Assembly (NCBI GenBank): GCA_033964015.1
Contig: CM066916.1
Span: 30,521,404 to 30,585,403 of the forward strand
Reading direction: 5' to 3'
Source of the DNA: Scolanthus callimorphus
Lineage: Eukaryota > Cnidaria > Anthozoa > Actiniaria > Edwardsiidae
DNA: 64,000 nt
A program made the translations under genes and the position numbers. Shown in pieces: positions 51,701-61,574 of the stretch. Numbering within the stretch: position 1 is the first letter of the stretch; every line of letters starts with the position of its first letter. A model generated the notes under the pieces. It was not told where the DNA came from and did no database searches. It saw nothing but the letters and a program-made list of their open reading frames with translations.

Positions 51701-53968
51701 CTTAGTTCAGAGACATGGCATCAGAAGTGCTTTTACGATGTTATTATTCGGCCTTCCATTCCACACCAGCCAATGTAGAATACAGTCAGAACTATAAATA
51801 CCACTCAAATCAAATCAAAGCAGACTTCATGTACTCTACTCGCTACTCGCGAAACAACACCTGTAGTAGACAACAACTTTCACTTAAAACTTCGAACTTA
51901 AATAGTCGTCGCTTTAGATTTCGAGCTCTCGACATACAAGTCCAACACTCTCCCAGTAAAACTAGTTTTTCCTCTGTATTGGATAGTAAAGTCAACAATT
52001 CTTTAACCTTTCTAATTTGTTGAACCTTCAGTCTTTAGCAAAGCTCGCATCTCGCCGAATGCCCCGGGGAAACTGAAATCCTCGCTCACAGAACAACAAT
52101 CTCATCATTTTTAGCACATGTTCTGACGTAAGAGCCCGAACAGCCGACGGTTAGCTCGAGTAACCACGGACAAGACACGGAAAGGATCGGAGGTTTTCGT
52201 TGCAAAGCCGTTTAAATCGTCGCTAATTCTCGGCTATTTTCGTTCGCGCTCGGTTTGTCTTCGGCTTGCGAGTACTAGATTCCACACGGTCGTCGGATTT
52301 CGCGAAAGCAAATGAGACTGGGGGAAACGACTTGTGAAACGAGCCCATTGAGGCTGGTCTTGTTCAGAACTAAACCTGGTTTAAATTTAATCCACCTTTG
52401 AACAATATTAGACTAGTCGAAATTTCGGAAAATCGTTTAGATCTCTGGCGATTGTTCGAGACCATCACATTCAATGGCTAAACTTAAAAAAATATAGTGG
52501 AAAGAGAATATTATATAGAATGTCGGCGACGTAAATATCGGCGCGACTATTTGCCGATATTTACGGAGCCCGAGGCGACTATTTTTTTTAGTATAATTAC
52601 TCAAGCGACTTTTAAGATTTTTTGGGTATTTTTTAGTTTCTCGTAATAACGTGCGCGCGCGATCCCCAATGCTTTCAATGAATATATTCCGAACGTCTCG
52701 ACCAATCAGCGCGCGGAATCACTTGAGTAATTATACTAAAAGCAAATATATGATTGTTGTGAGTGAATTTAGGTAGAAAGCGCAATATTAATGATAACAA
52801 AAAGCAGGGATTTTGGGGGGGGGATCATCCCCAGGAATAGCACGCGGATGGTGAACTCTTAAGGTGATTCCTTTGAAAAGGATGTACTACCTGATTTTTT
52901 TTCAAAAACTTGTTGCAATTGATGCCCATGCATAGGACATTCAAAAAATGCAATAAAAATGTGGGGTCACCATGCTCGTTTTCGTGCTGCTGGACCGTTA
53001 TTTTCGTGATATTTGACTGTTTGACCAATTGTGTCCGAAATTCAAACATTACGAACAAAGTTTGCTTTTTCTCGCCTATAATAGTAATATAAGTTGGTAT
53101 TTTAACTTCGTTTAGGTAATTATGTAATATTCTCTCAGGAATTTGATCCGATGAGGCTTATGCAGCAAGAAAATGGATCGCTAATTACTCAGCTCATACT
53201 CCACTCTTGCTCCAAAGTACATGGTTTTTGCACATAAATCAGAAAAATACATGTTCTACTACATGTTTTTCTGTAATATCACAAAAACCATAAATCGCGC
53301 GCTTTTTATGTTGTTTGTTTTACCTTATTTTGCTTGCGCGCGCACTTTTCAACGGTTATTTCGCACAAAATGCACGCCAATCTCGTACCCAGAGCCCGTA
53401 CATCTTTGAGCCAGCGGCAAGATACAGGGCTCTGGAATAATCAATTTTTTTATACCCAAAATCTGGGTACTCTTCAGTGCGCATGCGTTTGACCTTGACC
53501 GCTACTAAAATCATGGATTTATCACACAGTTCTTCAGTATGTTATAGGAATTTTTCACATTTTACAGTCGTGGTTATAAAACCAGCCAAAAAAAGGTTTA
53601 AAAACACGAATTACTGAGATATTTCACTAAGTTGAGCAGGTTTTGATTTTAGCAAAACAGCGCGCGTTCTGCTTGACATCGAAAGTGGCGTGATCTTCGT
53701 CAGCAGCGCGCGCGCGACAAATTTTGTCAACAACTGAATATTTGCCTCAGAATCAAGACTTTTGTTGCATGATTTTGTCGTGTTATAACGCTAGTTTTGG
53801 AAAATTGATCTTACGAAATGCTTACGAAAATTCATAAGAATAGATCTACAAGTGGAAAGGCTTTGAAGCGCAGCGTTTGACACCGGAAATATGTTTTCGC
53901 CCAACAGGTGATGCTTGTGTGAAAAATATTTTCTGTTAGATTTCCTCCGAATTCAAATCGCACGCATG
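48756..53968. other. Intron in D5, proximal part: mostly unannotated
   Basis: About 5.2 kb with no coding element. Noted: a G10 tract near 49411-49420; short inverted CCAACTAGATAT / ATATCTAGTTGG at ~51110 and ~51218; a copy of the 39.35-39.48 kb fold-back family at about 52525-52745 (AAATATCGGC arms, TTTAGTATAATTACTCAAG / inverse); the AATCTCGTACCCAGAGCCCG repeat at ~53380-53455. Open frames here have no domain. Confidence 0.5.
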
Positions 53969-54239
53969 GGCAGTGGAGAGGAATGACGAGCCAATGCAAT
54001 CTCGTTCCCAGAGCCCGCGTAACTTTTAGGCCAGCGCCAAGATACGGAGCTCTGGAATAATCAAGTCGTGCGACGATTTTCATTGGCTCGTCATTCCTCT
54101 CCACTGCCGCTGGCTCAAAGATGCACGGGCTCTGGGTACGAGATTGGAGCCAATGAAAATCGTCGCACGACTTGATTATTCCAGAGCTCCGTATCTTGGC
54201 GCTGGCCTAAAAGATACGCGGGCTCTGGGAACGAGATTG
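53969..54239. repeat. Complex palindrome with 92-bp near-perfect arms
   Basis: 53997-54088 and 54148-54239 are inverse copies over 92 bp with one visible mismatch. The unit starts CAATCTCGTTCCCAGAGCCC. The ~59-bp centre begins with the inverse of 53969-53995 (GGCAGTGGAGAGGAATGACG), followed by the inverse of a third related copy (CTGGCTCAAAGATGCACGGG). Segments therefore fold back in a staggered way. Confidence 0.85.
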
Positions 54240-54447
54240 AATGCACGCGCGACCACCGTGCGCAGAAGAGATGCGCGGTGCAATTCAAGGGAATCACTTT
54301 AACTAGGAAATAACAGATGAAGGACTCGAATAGAAGTATACACTTGTCGGTCAATGAAATGTAGTTTTTCTTGGAGGGAATGCAGTAATGCATCGGCATC
54401 TATTTGTTTTCACTAATTTGCTACCTTTTCTGATACACATTTAATAG
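54240..54447. other. Intron end before D5 exon 2
   Basis: No feature besides the acceptor CACATTTAATAG. Confidence 0.5.
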
Positions 54448-54597
54448 ATTGAATTTCCTCAACTGATGGAAGTAACGGGTCTTGAGTTTGAGGGCGATAC
54501 CATCGGTGGAACCAAACGAGTCAGGCGAGTGTATCTGTTCTATAGCGAAGATGGAACTTGGTGGAAGCCGTACCATTCATCTGGAACAGGCTGGCAG
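54448..54597 (+). CDS. Discoidin domain D5, exon 2
   Basis: Acceptor CACATTTAATAG; donor GTAACT; 50 codons, phase 0-0. It encodes IEFPQLMEVTGLEFEGDTIG, GTKRVRRVYLFYSEDGTWW, KPYHSSGTGWQ. It fits the central VTGLxxxGD ... VxxVYLFYSEDGxxW strands of the domain. Confidence 0.85.
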
Positions 54598-54688
54598 GTA
54601 ACTTAGTCCTCCGAGCTCACAGTAAGAGAAGTTCGGACTTTTTTCCGGAGAGGGGTTTCACGTTTCACGTGACCAAACTAAAACTCAC

Positions 54689-55021
54689 TTAAACGTTGTC
54701 TACACGAGCAATTTTTCCTTGACAATTTTCCGTATAGACGCGCCAGCAATTTTCCTCGACAATTTGCTCGTGCTAGCTTTTAAACAATGATAACTTGTCA
54801 AGAGAAACTTGTCAACTTTTGTATCGTCTACACGAACAAATAAAAATTGTCAAGGGAAATTGCTGGTGCGTCTACACGGTCAAGTTTCCTTGACAATTTT
54901 CCCTTTACAATTTTAATTTGCTCGTGCGTCAACAATTTGACATTTGGCGCGTCTACACGGCCATGTTTCCTTGTCAAGGAAAAATTGTCATGGAAAAATT
55001 GCTCGTGTGGACGGCGCTTAA
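54689..55021. mobile_element. TTAA-flanked MITE
   Basis: TTAA at 54689-54692 and 55018-55021 encloses a 325-bp element. Its ends ACGTTGTCTACACGAGCAAT and (inverse) GCGCCGTCCACACGAGCAAT match from the eighth or so base on, then TTTTCC. The interior is made of repeated CAAGGAAAATTGTC-like motifs in both orientations. TTAA target duplication suggests a piggyBac- or Kolobok-type mobiliser (inference). Confidence 0.7.
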
Positions 55022-55539
55022 ATATGCCTTTCAGGGTACGTGAAAGTCCTTAAAGTCCTTGAAATTGGAAGGCGATTTCAAGGGTACTTGAAACTCCTTG
55101 AATACAGGGAAATATCCTTGAAAATCCTTCATCACTCCTTGAAAACCTCAGAAAAAGAGCCGCACTTTTTAATAGGTGTTTTTTGCTTTGTTTTACCGTA
55201 ATCGAGACTGTTAGTTGATACTTATTACGAGATTCGCATTATTTTCATGGTATCCCTGTCATTTTGCAAAAGACACAGGCCTTCCATGACGCGGTCAAGC
55301 CGCTTCACTGAGAAGGCAGTACTGATCACTGCCGCGCAAACGAAACGCGACATTTACTAGAAGATTGCATTTGCCTTAAGGAAATTAAGCGTTGACGGGT
55401 TGATACTTGCAGAGCAAGAGAGAGACATAATTCATGTCACTAAAGACAACAAGAGAACGATCAAGGAGGCCGAGGGCTTAGATGCCAAAATCGAGGAACT
55501 AAAGAAAAAGCTATAGTATGTAAGATTTATTTATAATAG
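55022..55539. other. Short repeats and an orphan 52-codon frame
   Basis: 55035-55140 has repeated TCCTTGAAA motifs, also seen at 58830-58900 on the far side of the Penelope-like element. A plus-strand frame at 55360-55517 follows an acceptor-like TTTACTAG and reads LILAEQERDIIHVTKDNKRT, then EAEGLDAKIEELKKKL and a stop. It looks like the helical end of some protein; family and status unknown (possible pseudogene). Confidence 0.3.
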
Positions 55540-55659
55540 CCAGAGATAAATAAACTTTGGATAAATGTTTTCGGAGCACAGCTCCCTCCTCAGACTAGAT
55601 ATAAATCTGCAAGTCAATTGAGAAGCAATACAGTGAGAACAATATAAATAATTATAGTG

Positions 55660-56398
55660 TTCTGTTTATTTGAACCCTTCAATTCCCGGCTGGTGGAATT
55701 CGGATTTGCCATTCAGGGGGTGATCAAGCTCCCCGAATGTACTATGGATGTGCTTTTGCAACCCGGCGTTGAAGGCATTTTCTGTACGTGCCAACAACCT
55801 CAAAACCTAAGACTCCGTTGCTCTTTCCTCCTCTACCTCCTCAGGATGACATTCCATTAAACGCTTCATTAAACCATTCTTGGGGTCTCTTCTCCTAAGA
55901 CAACCCTTGTGCTCGTTGATCCGGGTATAGGCAGAGTATCTGGTTTCCCCATAGTATACAGCCTTCTTCCCGACTTCAGCACAGAGACGGCACGTGCCTT
56001 TCTACAGGGCACCCTGTGGTGTGAGCTTCCGTTCTTCTGGTCTCCAGTAATGCAGGGGACAATCTGTCCTCTTGCATGGGCCACTCGCTGCTAGGTCCGT
56101 GGTCATGAGGCTTCGCTTCAGTGACTGTCCCGCTGTCTCCACTACCTTCGCCTTCACATCAAACCTCTTCCCTTCCTCTTTAACAACCTTTGCGTACTTT
56201 CTCAGCTAGTTCACATCTAAGCGTAGTAGGTACGAACAACACAGTATCAATTTCCCTGGCTTTCTCTACTAATTTCGCTGATATAATTGCACGGCGTTCC
56301 GCGAGAGGGATAAGCTCTGCACGTCTTAGCCCCTCGCTATATTCTAAGGTGGAGCCGTAGATTATTATACACTTAATGACTGCTCCCGAGGGAAACAT
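55660..56398 (-). pseudogene. Penelope-like GIY-YIG endonuclease part
   Basis: LRRAELIPLAERRAII and VLFVPTTLRCELAEKV form the linker. Then come CKRTDCPLHYW and CRLCAEVGKKAVYYGET (a cysteine cluster and the GIY-like VYYGET), RYSAYTRINEHKG (the R-x3-E/H catalytic helix) and MECHPEEVEEE. Stop codons occur at least three times (after DVN, GAL and TES). In this family the nuclease nicks target DNA for priming. Confidence 0.7.
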
Positions 56399-56692
56399 CA
56401 GTTTTGTTTCCCGAGAATCTCGATGTTTCCCGAGACGAAGTCGAGGGAAACATCGAGATTCGAGGTAGATGTTCAGGCAAGCCTGTGGCCGCGTAGCACT
56501 AAGTTCAACAGAGTGGAGATAAGGAATTAACCTTGTGTGAAAGCTAACGTGCTAATGAAATGGTCCCATGTGTGCTTATGAGCGTTAGCCCTAGTAAGCG
56601 GAGAAAGAGAAAAAAATCTCTGACCCCGAGAGGGATCGAGATTCGAGGGAAGCAAAACTGGTGTTTCCCGAGAAGTGGTCATTAAGTGTTTT
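56370..56692. repeat. Fold-back element with CTTCG-type loop (d), inserted in the Penelope-like element
   Basis: Outer arms ACACTTAATGAC ... GTCATTAAGTGT with ~60 bp of inverse similarity (CCCGAGGGAAACATCAGTTT region). Near the left arm is an inner perfect hairpin: 17-bp arms GAATCTCGATGTTTCCC (56415-56431 and 56445-56461) around the 13-nt loop GAGACGAAGTCGA (56432-56444). Confidence 0.8.
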
Positions 56693-57049
56693 GTTATATA
56701 GCAGAAAATTATTAAGTCAAAACAAATGTATTTCAAGAATGAAAAGAGAAGTTACAAAGTTTGCGCGCGACTGCATCATGTAAAGGGAAACACTCATAAA
56801 CAACACAATTTTCTTGCATTAGCAAAAACTTATCAAAATTAGCAAAGGTTTTTAAAAAGACTCGCGTGTTTACAATAAACTTTCTCTTTTTTCCCGCTCT
56901 CAAACGCGACGCGCGAAAGCAATATTCCCCGACCAGTCAATAATTTTTCGAAATATTGACTGATCGGGGAATATTTGATTTGTACTTCGCCACGTGACCT
57001 TGATTTAGCCAATAAGAGCGCGCGCTCGGTTGGAGTGAGCACTCGCTAT

Positions 57050-57405
57050 ATAACAATCTAAGATATTCAGGGAGCGCAGCCCAGACTGGAGCAGCATATT
57101 CCAGAACGGACCGGATCAAGGAGCAATATTATGTGAACCAGATCAGCCGGTTGAACCCCAGCCTTCTTGAGAACACGGAGCGAGTACAGGCGCTTACAGA
57201 CGCTTATCTACATGGACATTCCATGACAAATCTGAGCTGATATGAACACCCAGGAGCTTGTAGCTATCTACTTGTTTAACAATTGTGTCTCCTATGAACA
57301 AGGCGGGAGGGGCGGCGCACTGATATTCCAGAAAATTAACCTGCAGCTCATTTCACTTCTTAGGATTAAGGCGCATGCCACGACTGGACGCGAATTCAAC
57401 GATGG
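57050..57405 (-). pseudogene. Jockey/CR1-like RT C-terminal fragment nested in the Penelope-like element
   Basis: Frame SSRGMRLNPKK, ELQVNFLEYQCAAPPALFIG, DTIVKQVDSYKLLGVHISSD, LSWNVHVDKRL, and after frame changes IRSVLEYAAPVWAALPEYLR. This is the segment after the palm domain (YKxLGVxIxxDLxWxxHV). Probably the same family as 10140-12985. Confidence 0.65.
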
Positions 57406-58510
57406 AGACATGGGCTAGTGTTCCTGAGCCTAAGTATACCTTGATTCACGCAGTTATTCCATTTCACTTGTGATGGCATTGCAGATCTGTATAGGATGGT
57501 GAATGGCGATGCCATGGGCTTCTGATAATACATGAAATCAATGGATGTATCTTCAGCTACTCGTACCTGGAGGTCAAGGATAGGCATCCAACCCGACGGG
57601 TGCTTACTAGGATAGTCCACTTCCATGACGATGAAATCACAAATCTCATCAGCTAGGTGTTTTATGACCTCAGCCGTCCTCTTGTCCCTGGGTACTTCTA
57701 CATCCGCTTCAACCTTTTCTCCCACTACAACAATCTCTTCCTCCACCAGCCGCTCCGGGAGGCAACGCTTCCATTACGAAATTCGTGTCATCAACGTAGT
57801 ACTGCAACAGTTGTAGCGCAAAGCCTTCTATTCTAGAGGTGGCTCTGAGAACGCATGGAAACCTTCGCCATGGCACCAGTAAACTTGTTACCGATAACTC
57901 CACCACGCCCTTGCACCCTGATTTTCCCACTAAAGCTGTAGTTGTGACTGTAGCATAGCAACCTTAATGGACTCTTCCAATGCAAGGCTCTCCATGCGCC
58001 TTAACTCCGTATCATCGAGTTGTCTCTCAGCTTCTTTGAACTTGCTTCTAGTATTATCCTTTCTCTCCAATACCTCCTCCGTAGACATTAGAACCGTCTT
58101 AGCTCCTTCATGTTTGCGCTTAGAACCACTTCATCCAGACCATTTTCGGTTAACTCTTGTCTCCGTTCTTTTGGGAATTTGATTCCTAGGTACAGGCCAA
58201 GCTCCCGCTGATCAACGTCTATCACTAGCAACATTCACTTTATCAACTATCACTTTAGCAACTATTCTCGCAACCCTAACAACATCGAGCGAAGGGAACA
58301 TAGCTGCCACATCCATCGAGAATATCACAGGATCTTTGATATGTTCTCCTCCCTGAATGCACCGATCAAGCGATTGTAGGCACTCGCACATTTCCTCCGT
58401 AGATAGGCACAATGTTCCAATATCAAGGTCCATTCTATCACCCAGGACAGTGAGTAAGGATTCAGTAAGGATGTCTTACAACGGGCCATCCATACTTTCC
58501 GTGGCCCCAC
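57396..58510 (-). pseudogene. Penelope-like reverse transcriptase
   Basis: Pieces in order, across frameshifts and stops: MDLDIGTLCLSTEEMCECLQ, IFSMDVAAMFPSLDVVRVAR (motif A, D-V-x-x-M-F-P-S-L), an alpha-helical insert (DTELRRMESLALEESIK), QLLQYYVDDTNFVMEALPPG (motif C, Y-V-D-D), then YPSKHPSGWMPILDLQVRVA and FMYYQKPMASPFTILYRSAM (post-RT region typical of Penelope-like elements). These elements are telomerase-related RTs that act on nicked or exposed DNA ends. Confidence 0.8.
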
Positions 58511-58600
58511 ATACAGGTCTGAAATGGGGGCCTAGTGCTTCTCCCCTAACCAACAAAGGCTTATATTTGTATAAAGAAGAAAAACCTGAAGCGTTGATTT

Positions 58601-59104
58601 GAAAAAAATTTTAATGTGCACCTATTGAAACAAGATTTGCGAACTCTTGCGGTCGATTGGCAAGCGGCAAACTATGTCCTAATGACTTCCTTGTAATTAA
58701 TCCTAACATTACTTTTGTTATCCTTGACGAGTTCCCGCATATTTTTACGGCGAAACGCAGGTTTAGGCTTGTAAATCGGCTATAAGATTTTGCAGAAATA
58801 TGAAAACCGCAGTATAAATCGTTTGTATTGTGCAAGTCCTTGAACATTTTGATATTGTCCTTGAAAACTCCTTGAAAAAATATTACAAGCCTGCGCGAAC
58901 CCTGGCCTTTATTCCACGACAATAAACACAATAAGGACAGAACCCTTTAGACTAAGCGAGTTTCAGGTCAACCAAGTAAATATTTGTCGAGTTCTGGTAA
59001 ATACAATTTTAGTAAGACATTCCTGGGAACTTTGCGATTCGATGCCTTATTTATTTCTCTGATGACAAACATCTAAGTCACACAAAAATAGCATGGACTA
59101 ACAG
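58601..59104. other. Non-coding, nothing recognised
   Basis: Only the TCCTTGAAA-type repeats near 58830-58900, which mirror those at 55035-55140. No exon. Confidence 0.5.
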
Positions 59105-60005
59105 ATGGAGGTCATTCTTGTACTTCTCGATCTTTCGGCCGCCTTCGATACTGTCGACCACAATATACTGATAAAGAGACTCGAGACACAAGCTGGAATC
59201 AGGCGGGGGGGGGGGGGGGGGGGGACTCTAAGGTTAAAATGCTAGGGGTGACCGTCGGGAAACTCGAATTTTGACCCTAAAAAATACCTGGTCGGAAAAA
59301 ATTTCCACCCTAAAAAATACCCCTCAATCTGAAAATACCCTAAAATATACCAACAATTTTGACAGATTAAATTTTATTCTGGCCGTTTATTTAATATACA
59401 TCAAATGTATCCTCTCGACTTTCAAAAACACTACCTCATTTGCGTGAGAACCCCCTAAAAATACCTATTGTTCTTACTATACCGTTTTTTATTTTCGAAC
59501 CCCGAAAAAAATACCAGATCGCCGATTTCAACCCCTAAAAAATACGACGGTCACCCCTAGCATTCGAATATAGGGAGTCCACCCCCCGGGGGCAAAGCCC
59601 TTGCTTGGTTCCGCTCACACCCTCCTGAGAGAGAACAATTCGTTTATATAAATAATTGAAAGATCTTCCAGTAGTGCCGTCACCTGCGGAGTCCCACAGA
59701 GATCTGTCCTTGATCTCATTCTTTATTCTATTTACACCTCCCCTCTGGCAGGCGTTATTAAGAAGCATAATATGTCGTACCATTTTTATGCAGACGACAC
59801 ACAAATATATCTGTCCTTCCGTCGTTCGTCAGAAGGTGAGCCCGGCCACTCCAAATCTATCGTCGAAAATTGCCTTCGTGATATTGACCAATGGATGTCT
59901 ATGAACAGGCTATCATTTAGGGCTCCCACTCTCTGGAATGCCCTCCCAGATGACCTCCGACACATCACTGCCCTTAAACCCGACACTTGTTTTATAGCCT
60001 ACTAG
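59105..60005 (+). pseudogene. L2/CR1-type RT fragment, split by a MITE and internally deleted
   Basis: 59105-59203 reads VILVLLDLSAAFDTVDHNIL plus IKRLETQAG (motif A). After the MITE the frame resumes with GKALAWFRSHP, then TCGVPQRSVLDLILYSIYTS, YHFYADDTQIYLSFRRSSEG (motif C, YADD) and DIDQWMSMNRLSF. It then jumps straight to APTLWNALPDDLRH at the protein end: ~200 residues are missing. Related to but distinct from 40841-42460. Confidence 0.8.
59204..59592. mobile_element. MITE, CCCGGGGG family, inserted in the L2 fragment
   Basis: Left CGGGGG...GGGGACTC, then AATGCTAGGGGTGACCGTCG; right TACGACGGTCACCCCTAGCA, then AGGGAGTCCACCCCCCGGGGG. It interrupts the RT between motif A and the next conserved block, so it is younger than that fragment. 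Confidence 0.75.
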
Positions 60006-60084
60006 TCGCTGAACAAATCAGAATGCAACATTTGTAATAAGTTTAACTGGATTTGACTAACTTTCGGATGCTCTCCTGTTTCAG

Positions 60085-60220
60085 AGATTTGATACAAACT
60101 ATCACAACCCCCTTGCTAAATGGATAAGTCTTCGGAACACTCACCTTCGTTACCTACGCATCAATACTGTTACATGGTACTCGTCAATATGTATGAAAGT
60201 GGAAGTCTTTGGTTGTCCAG
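60085..60220 (+). CDS. Discoidin domain D5, exon 3
   Basis: Acceptor CTCCTGTTTCAG; donor GTAAGA; phase 0 in, phase 1 out. It encodes RFDTNYHNPLAKWISLRNTH, LRYLRINTVTWYSSICMKVE, VFGCPG. LRYLRIN, WYSSICMKVEVFGC is a canonical discoidin ending. This completes a 151-codon domain. The phase-1 donor shows that the protein continues further downstream. Confidence 0.85.
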
Positions 60221-60500
60221 GTAAGAAATTCGGGCTGGGGCCAATCCGTGGGGGGGGGGGGGGAGGTACTCCACTTTGGGTAGGGACGTTGTCCCGCCAA
60301 GGTCTGACCCTATCAGATACCAAAAATCCTCGCTTTTTAGCGGAGCTCCTTTGCGGCCGAAGGCCGCAGAGCGGAGCACCATAGGTATCGCGTATGAAAA
60401 ATTCAATAGCTCAAGTAAGAACTCAGGTATACTATCGACTTCATTTTTCAACGTTCAGCGGTATTCCCATTATGGTATCGCTGGCGCGTCCGTGTCTGCC
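60221..60500 (-). repeat. CRE-palindrome family end module, minus orientation
   Basis: AGCGGAGCTCC at about 60339 is followed by the hairpin TGCGGCC-GAA-GGCCGCA (60348-60364) and GAGCGGAGCACCATAGG. Then GTATACTATCGACTTCATTT-TTCAACGTTC and CCCATTATGG give the inverse of the 62585-62640 module. No array units. A G12 run precedes it at about 60251-60262. Confidence 0.6.
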
Positions 60501-61562
60501 TGTCTGCGCGCCCCACCACAGGCAACCCCGGAACTGTCTGTCATTTTTCTGCAGGACTCTGTCGTCTGTTCGTCTGTACAGAGTTCTTTTTCCTAACTGA
60601 TAAAAAAAAACGATGGCAAGACGAGAAAAAATAAAGAGAGAATTTTGATAGAAGAACCGGAAGAAATTATTCGAGGAGAGAGCTAGACAGCGACGGGAAG
60701 AAGCCGGGCAAAGCATAAACCACCGCCAAAGAGAGTGCAAAGTGAACAAACGAAACAACGCACGACGGTTTTTACTCTTCATCAAAAACTCTTGAAATCA
60801 AGTTGACAAATCACGATTTTAGAAATGAGTTACCAGCGGAAGAGAGTGACCGATGTCATGATTATAGAAAAAAAAAGTTTGTCGAGGGAAAGAAGCAAAG
60901 CGAGTAGAGAAGAATATACCAGTGAATGGTGAAGTCGAAAAAGACAAAAGAAGACGGACGAACGAAGAGCTAGCGTAGAAACCCATTTTCAAGGTAGGTA
61001 CTTGAACTTTGTAGCTAGAGTATAAAATGAGCATTCAGTAGTAATCAGATTTATCTACCGCAAACTTCAAACTTCCATTCGTGCATGTTTTTCCCGAACT
61101 TTTGCGGCTGTTTCCTCTACTCGTTTGAAAAAGATGAAAGTTGAATGCGACGATAGTGGCCGCTCGTGAGATTAGTCGTTTTTACACGCTCAACCATTGT
61201 GGTTTAAGCTTTTTTCTGGATTGCAATCAGAATACCGTATTTTCTAGTGATATATAAGTTATAGTGGAGCTGACAACTGCCGTGGCTGTGTTTACTTTTG
61301 GCGGGGAGACTCGGGATAAAGTCATGAAAGAAAAACTTGTCACGCATCGGCATGGCTGCCATCTTTAGCTCGCGAGCTTTTGGTCATCATAGGACTCGTC
61401 CAGCTCCAAACTTCAGGTTTAGATAATGGTACAATGATTCTTGAATTTTCTAATGTATCTAAGCTATTTATTCTTTAAATTGAGACATTTTCGACTTCTC
61501 AATTTGGTTCGTCTACAACGAGTATTAATTAATTACTTTTGTGCGCTAATTTAATTTTGTAG
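60501..61562. other. Possible upstream region of the next gene, nothing firm
   Basis: Purine-rich sequence to about 60970. CATTTTCAAG|GTAGGT near 61000 and ACTTCAG|GTTTAG near 61410 look like splice donors of untranslated exons for the candidate gene at 61575, but this is speculative. Minus-strand frames here have no domain. Confidence 0.3.
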
Positions 61563-61574
61563 AAATTCCCTAAG

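Larger units (their letters stand above)
55540..58600 (-). mobile_element. Penelope-like element with RT and GIY-YIG domains, decayed and interrupted
   Basis: Minus strand: RT (58510-57396), then an interruption (about 57405-56370, comprising a jockey/CR1-like fragment and a fold-back), then linker and GIY-YIG endonuclease (about 56398-55660), then a 3' region with AGTCTGAGGAGGGAGCTGTG. Several stops and frameshifts. Antisense in the D5 intron. Confidence 0.75.
7275..60220 (+). other. Gene span: tandem discoidin (F5/8 type C) domain protein, both ends missing
   Basis: Eleven plus-strand exons joined at GT-AG sites give one uninterrupted frame of about 757 residues containing five discoidin domains of 146-157 residues each. 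Each domain starts with a cysteine-containing segment near its N terminus and ends in a (L/V)(E/Y)xxGC-type motif. These are the two cysteines that form the domain-closing disulfide in the family. Discoidin domains bind glycans, phospholipids or collagen outside the cell; a secreted or surface adhesion, lectin or matrix role is inferred. All inter-domain introns are phase 1 and all intra-domain introns phase 0, so each domain is a 1-1 module suited to duplication and shuffling. No signal peptide, transmembrane segment or stop was found, so the protein is longer. Introns (0.8-17.4 kb) are loaded with transposons, most of them antisense. Confidence 0.85.

Noticed and set aside
51715..52023. 102-codon plus-strand frame
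   Set aside because: Ser/Arg-rich translation of AT-rich DNA, no splice sites or domain.
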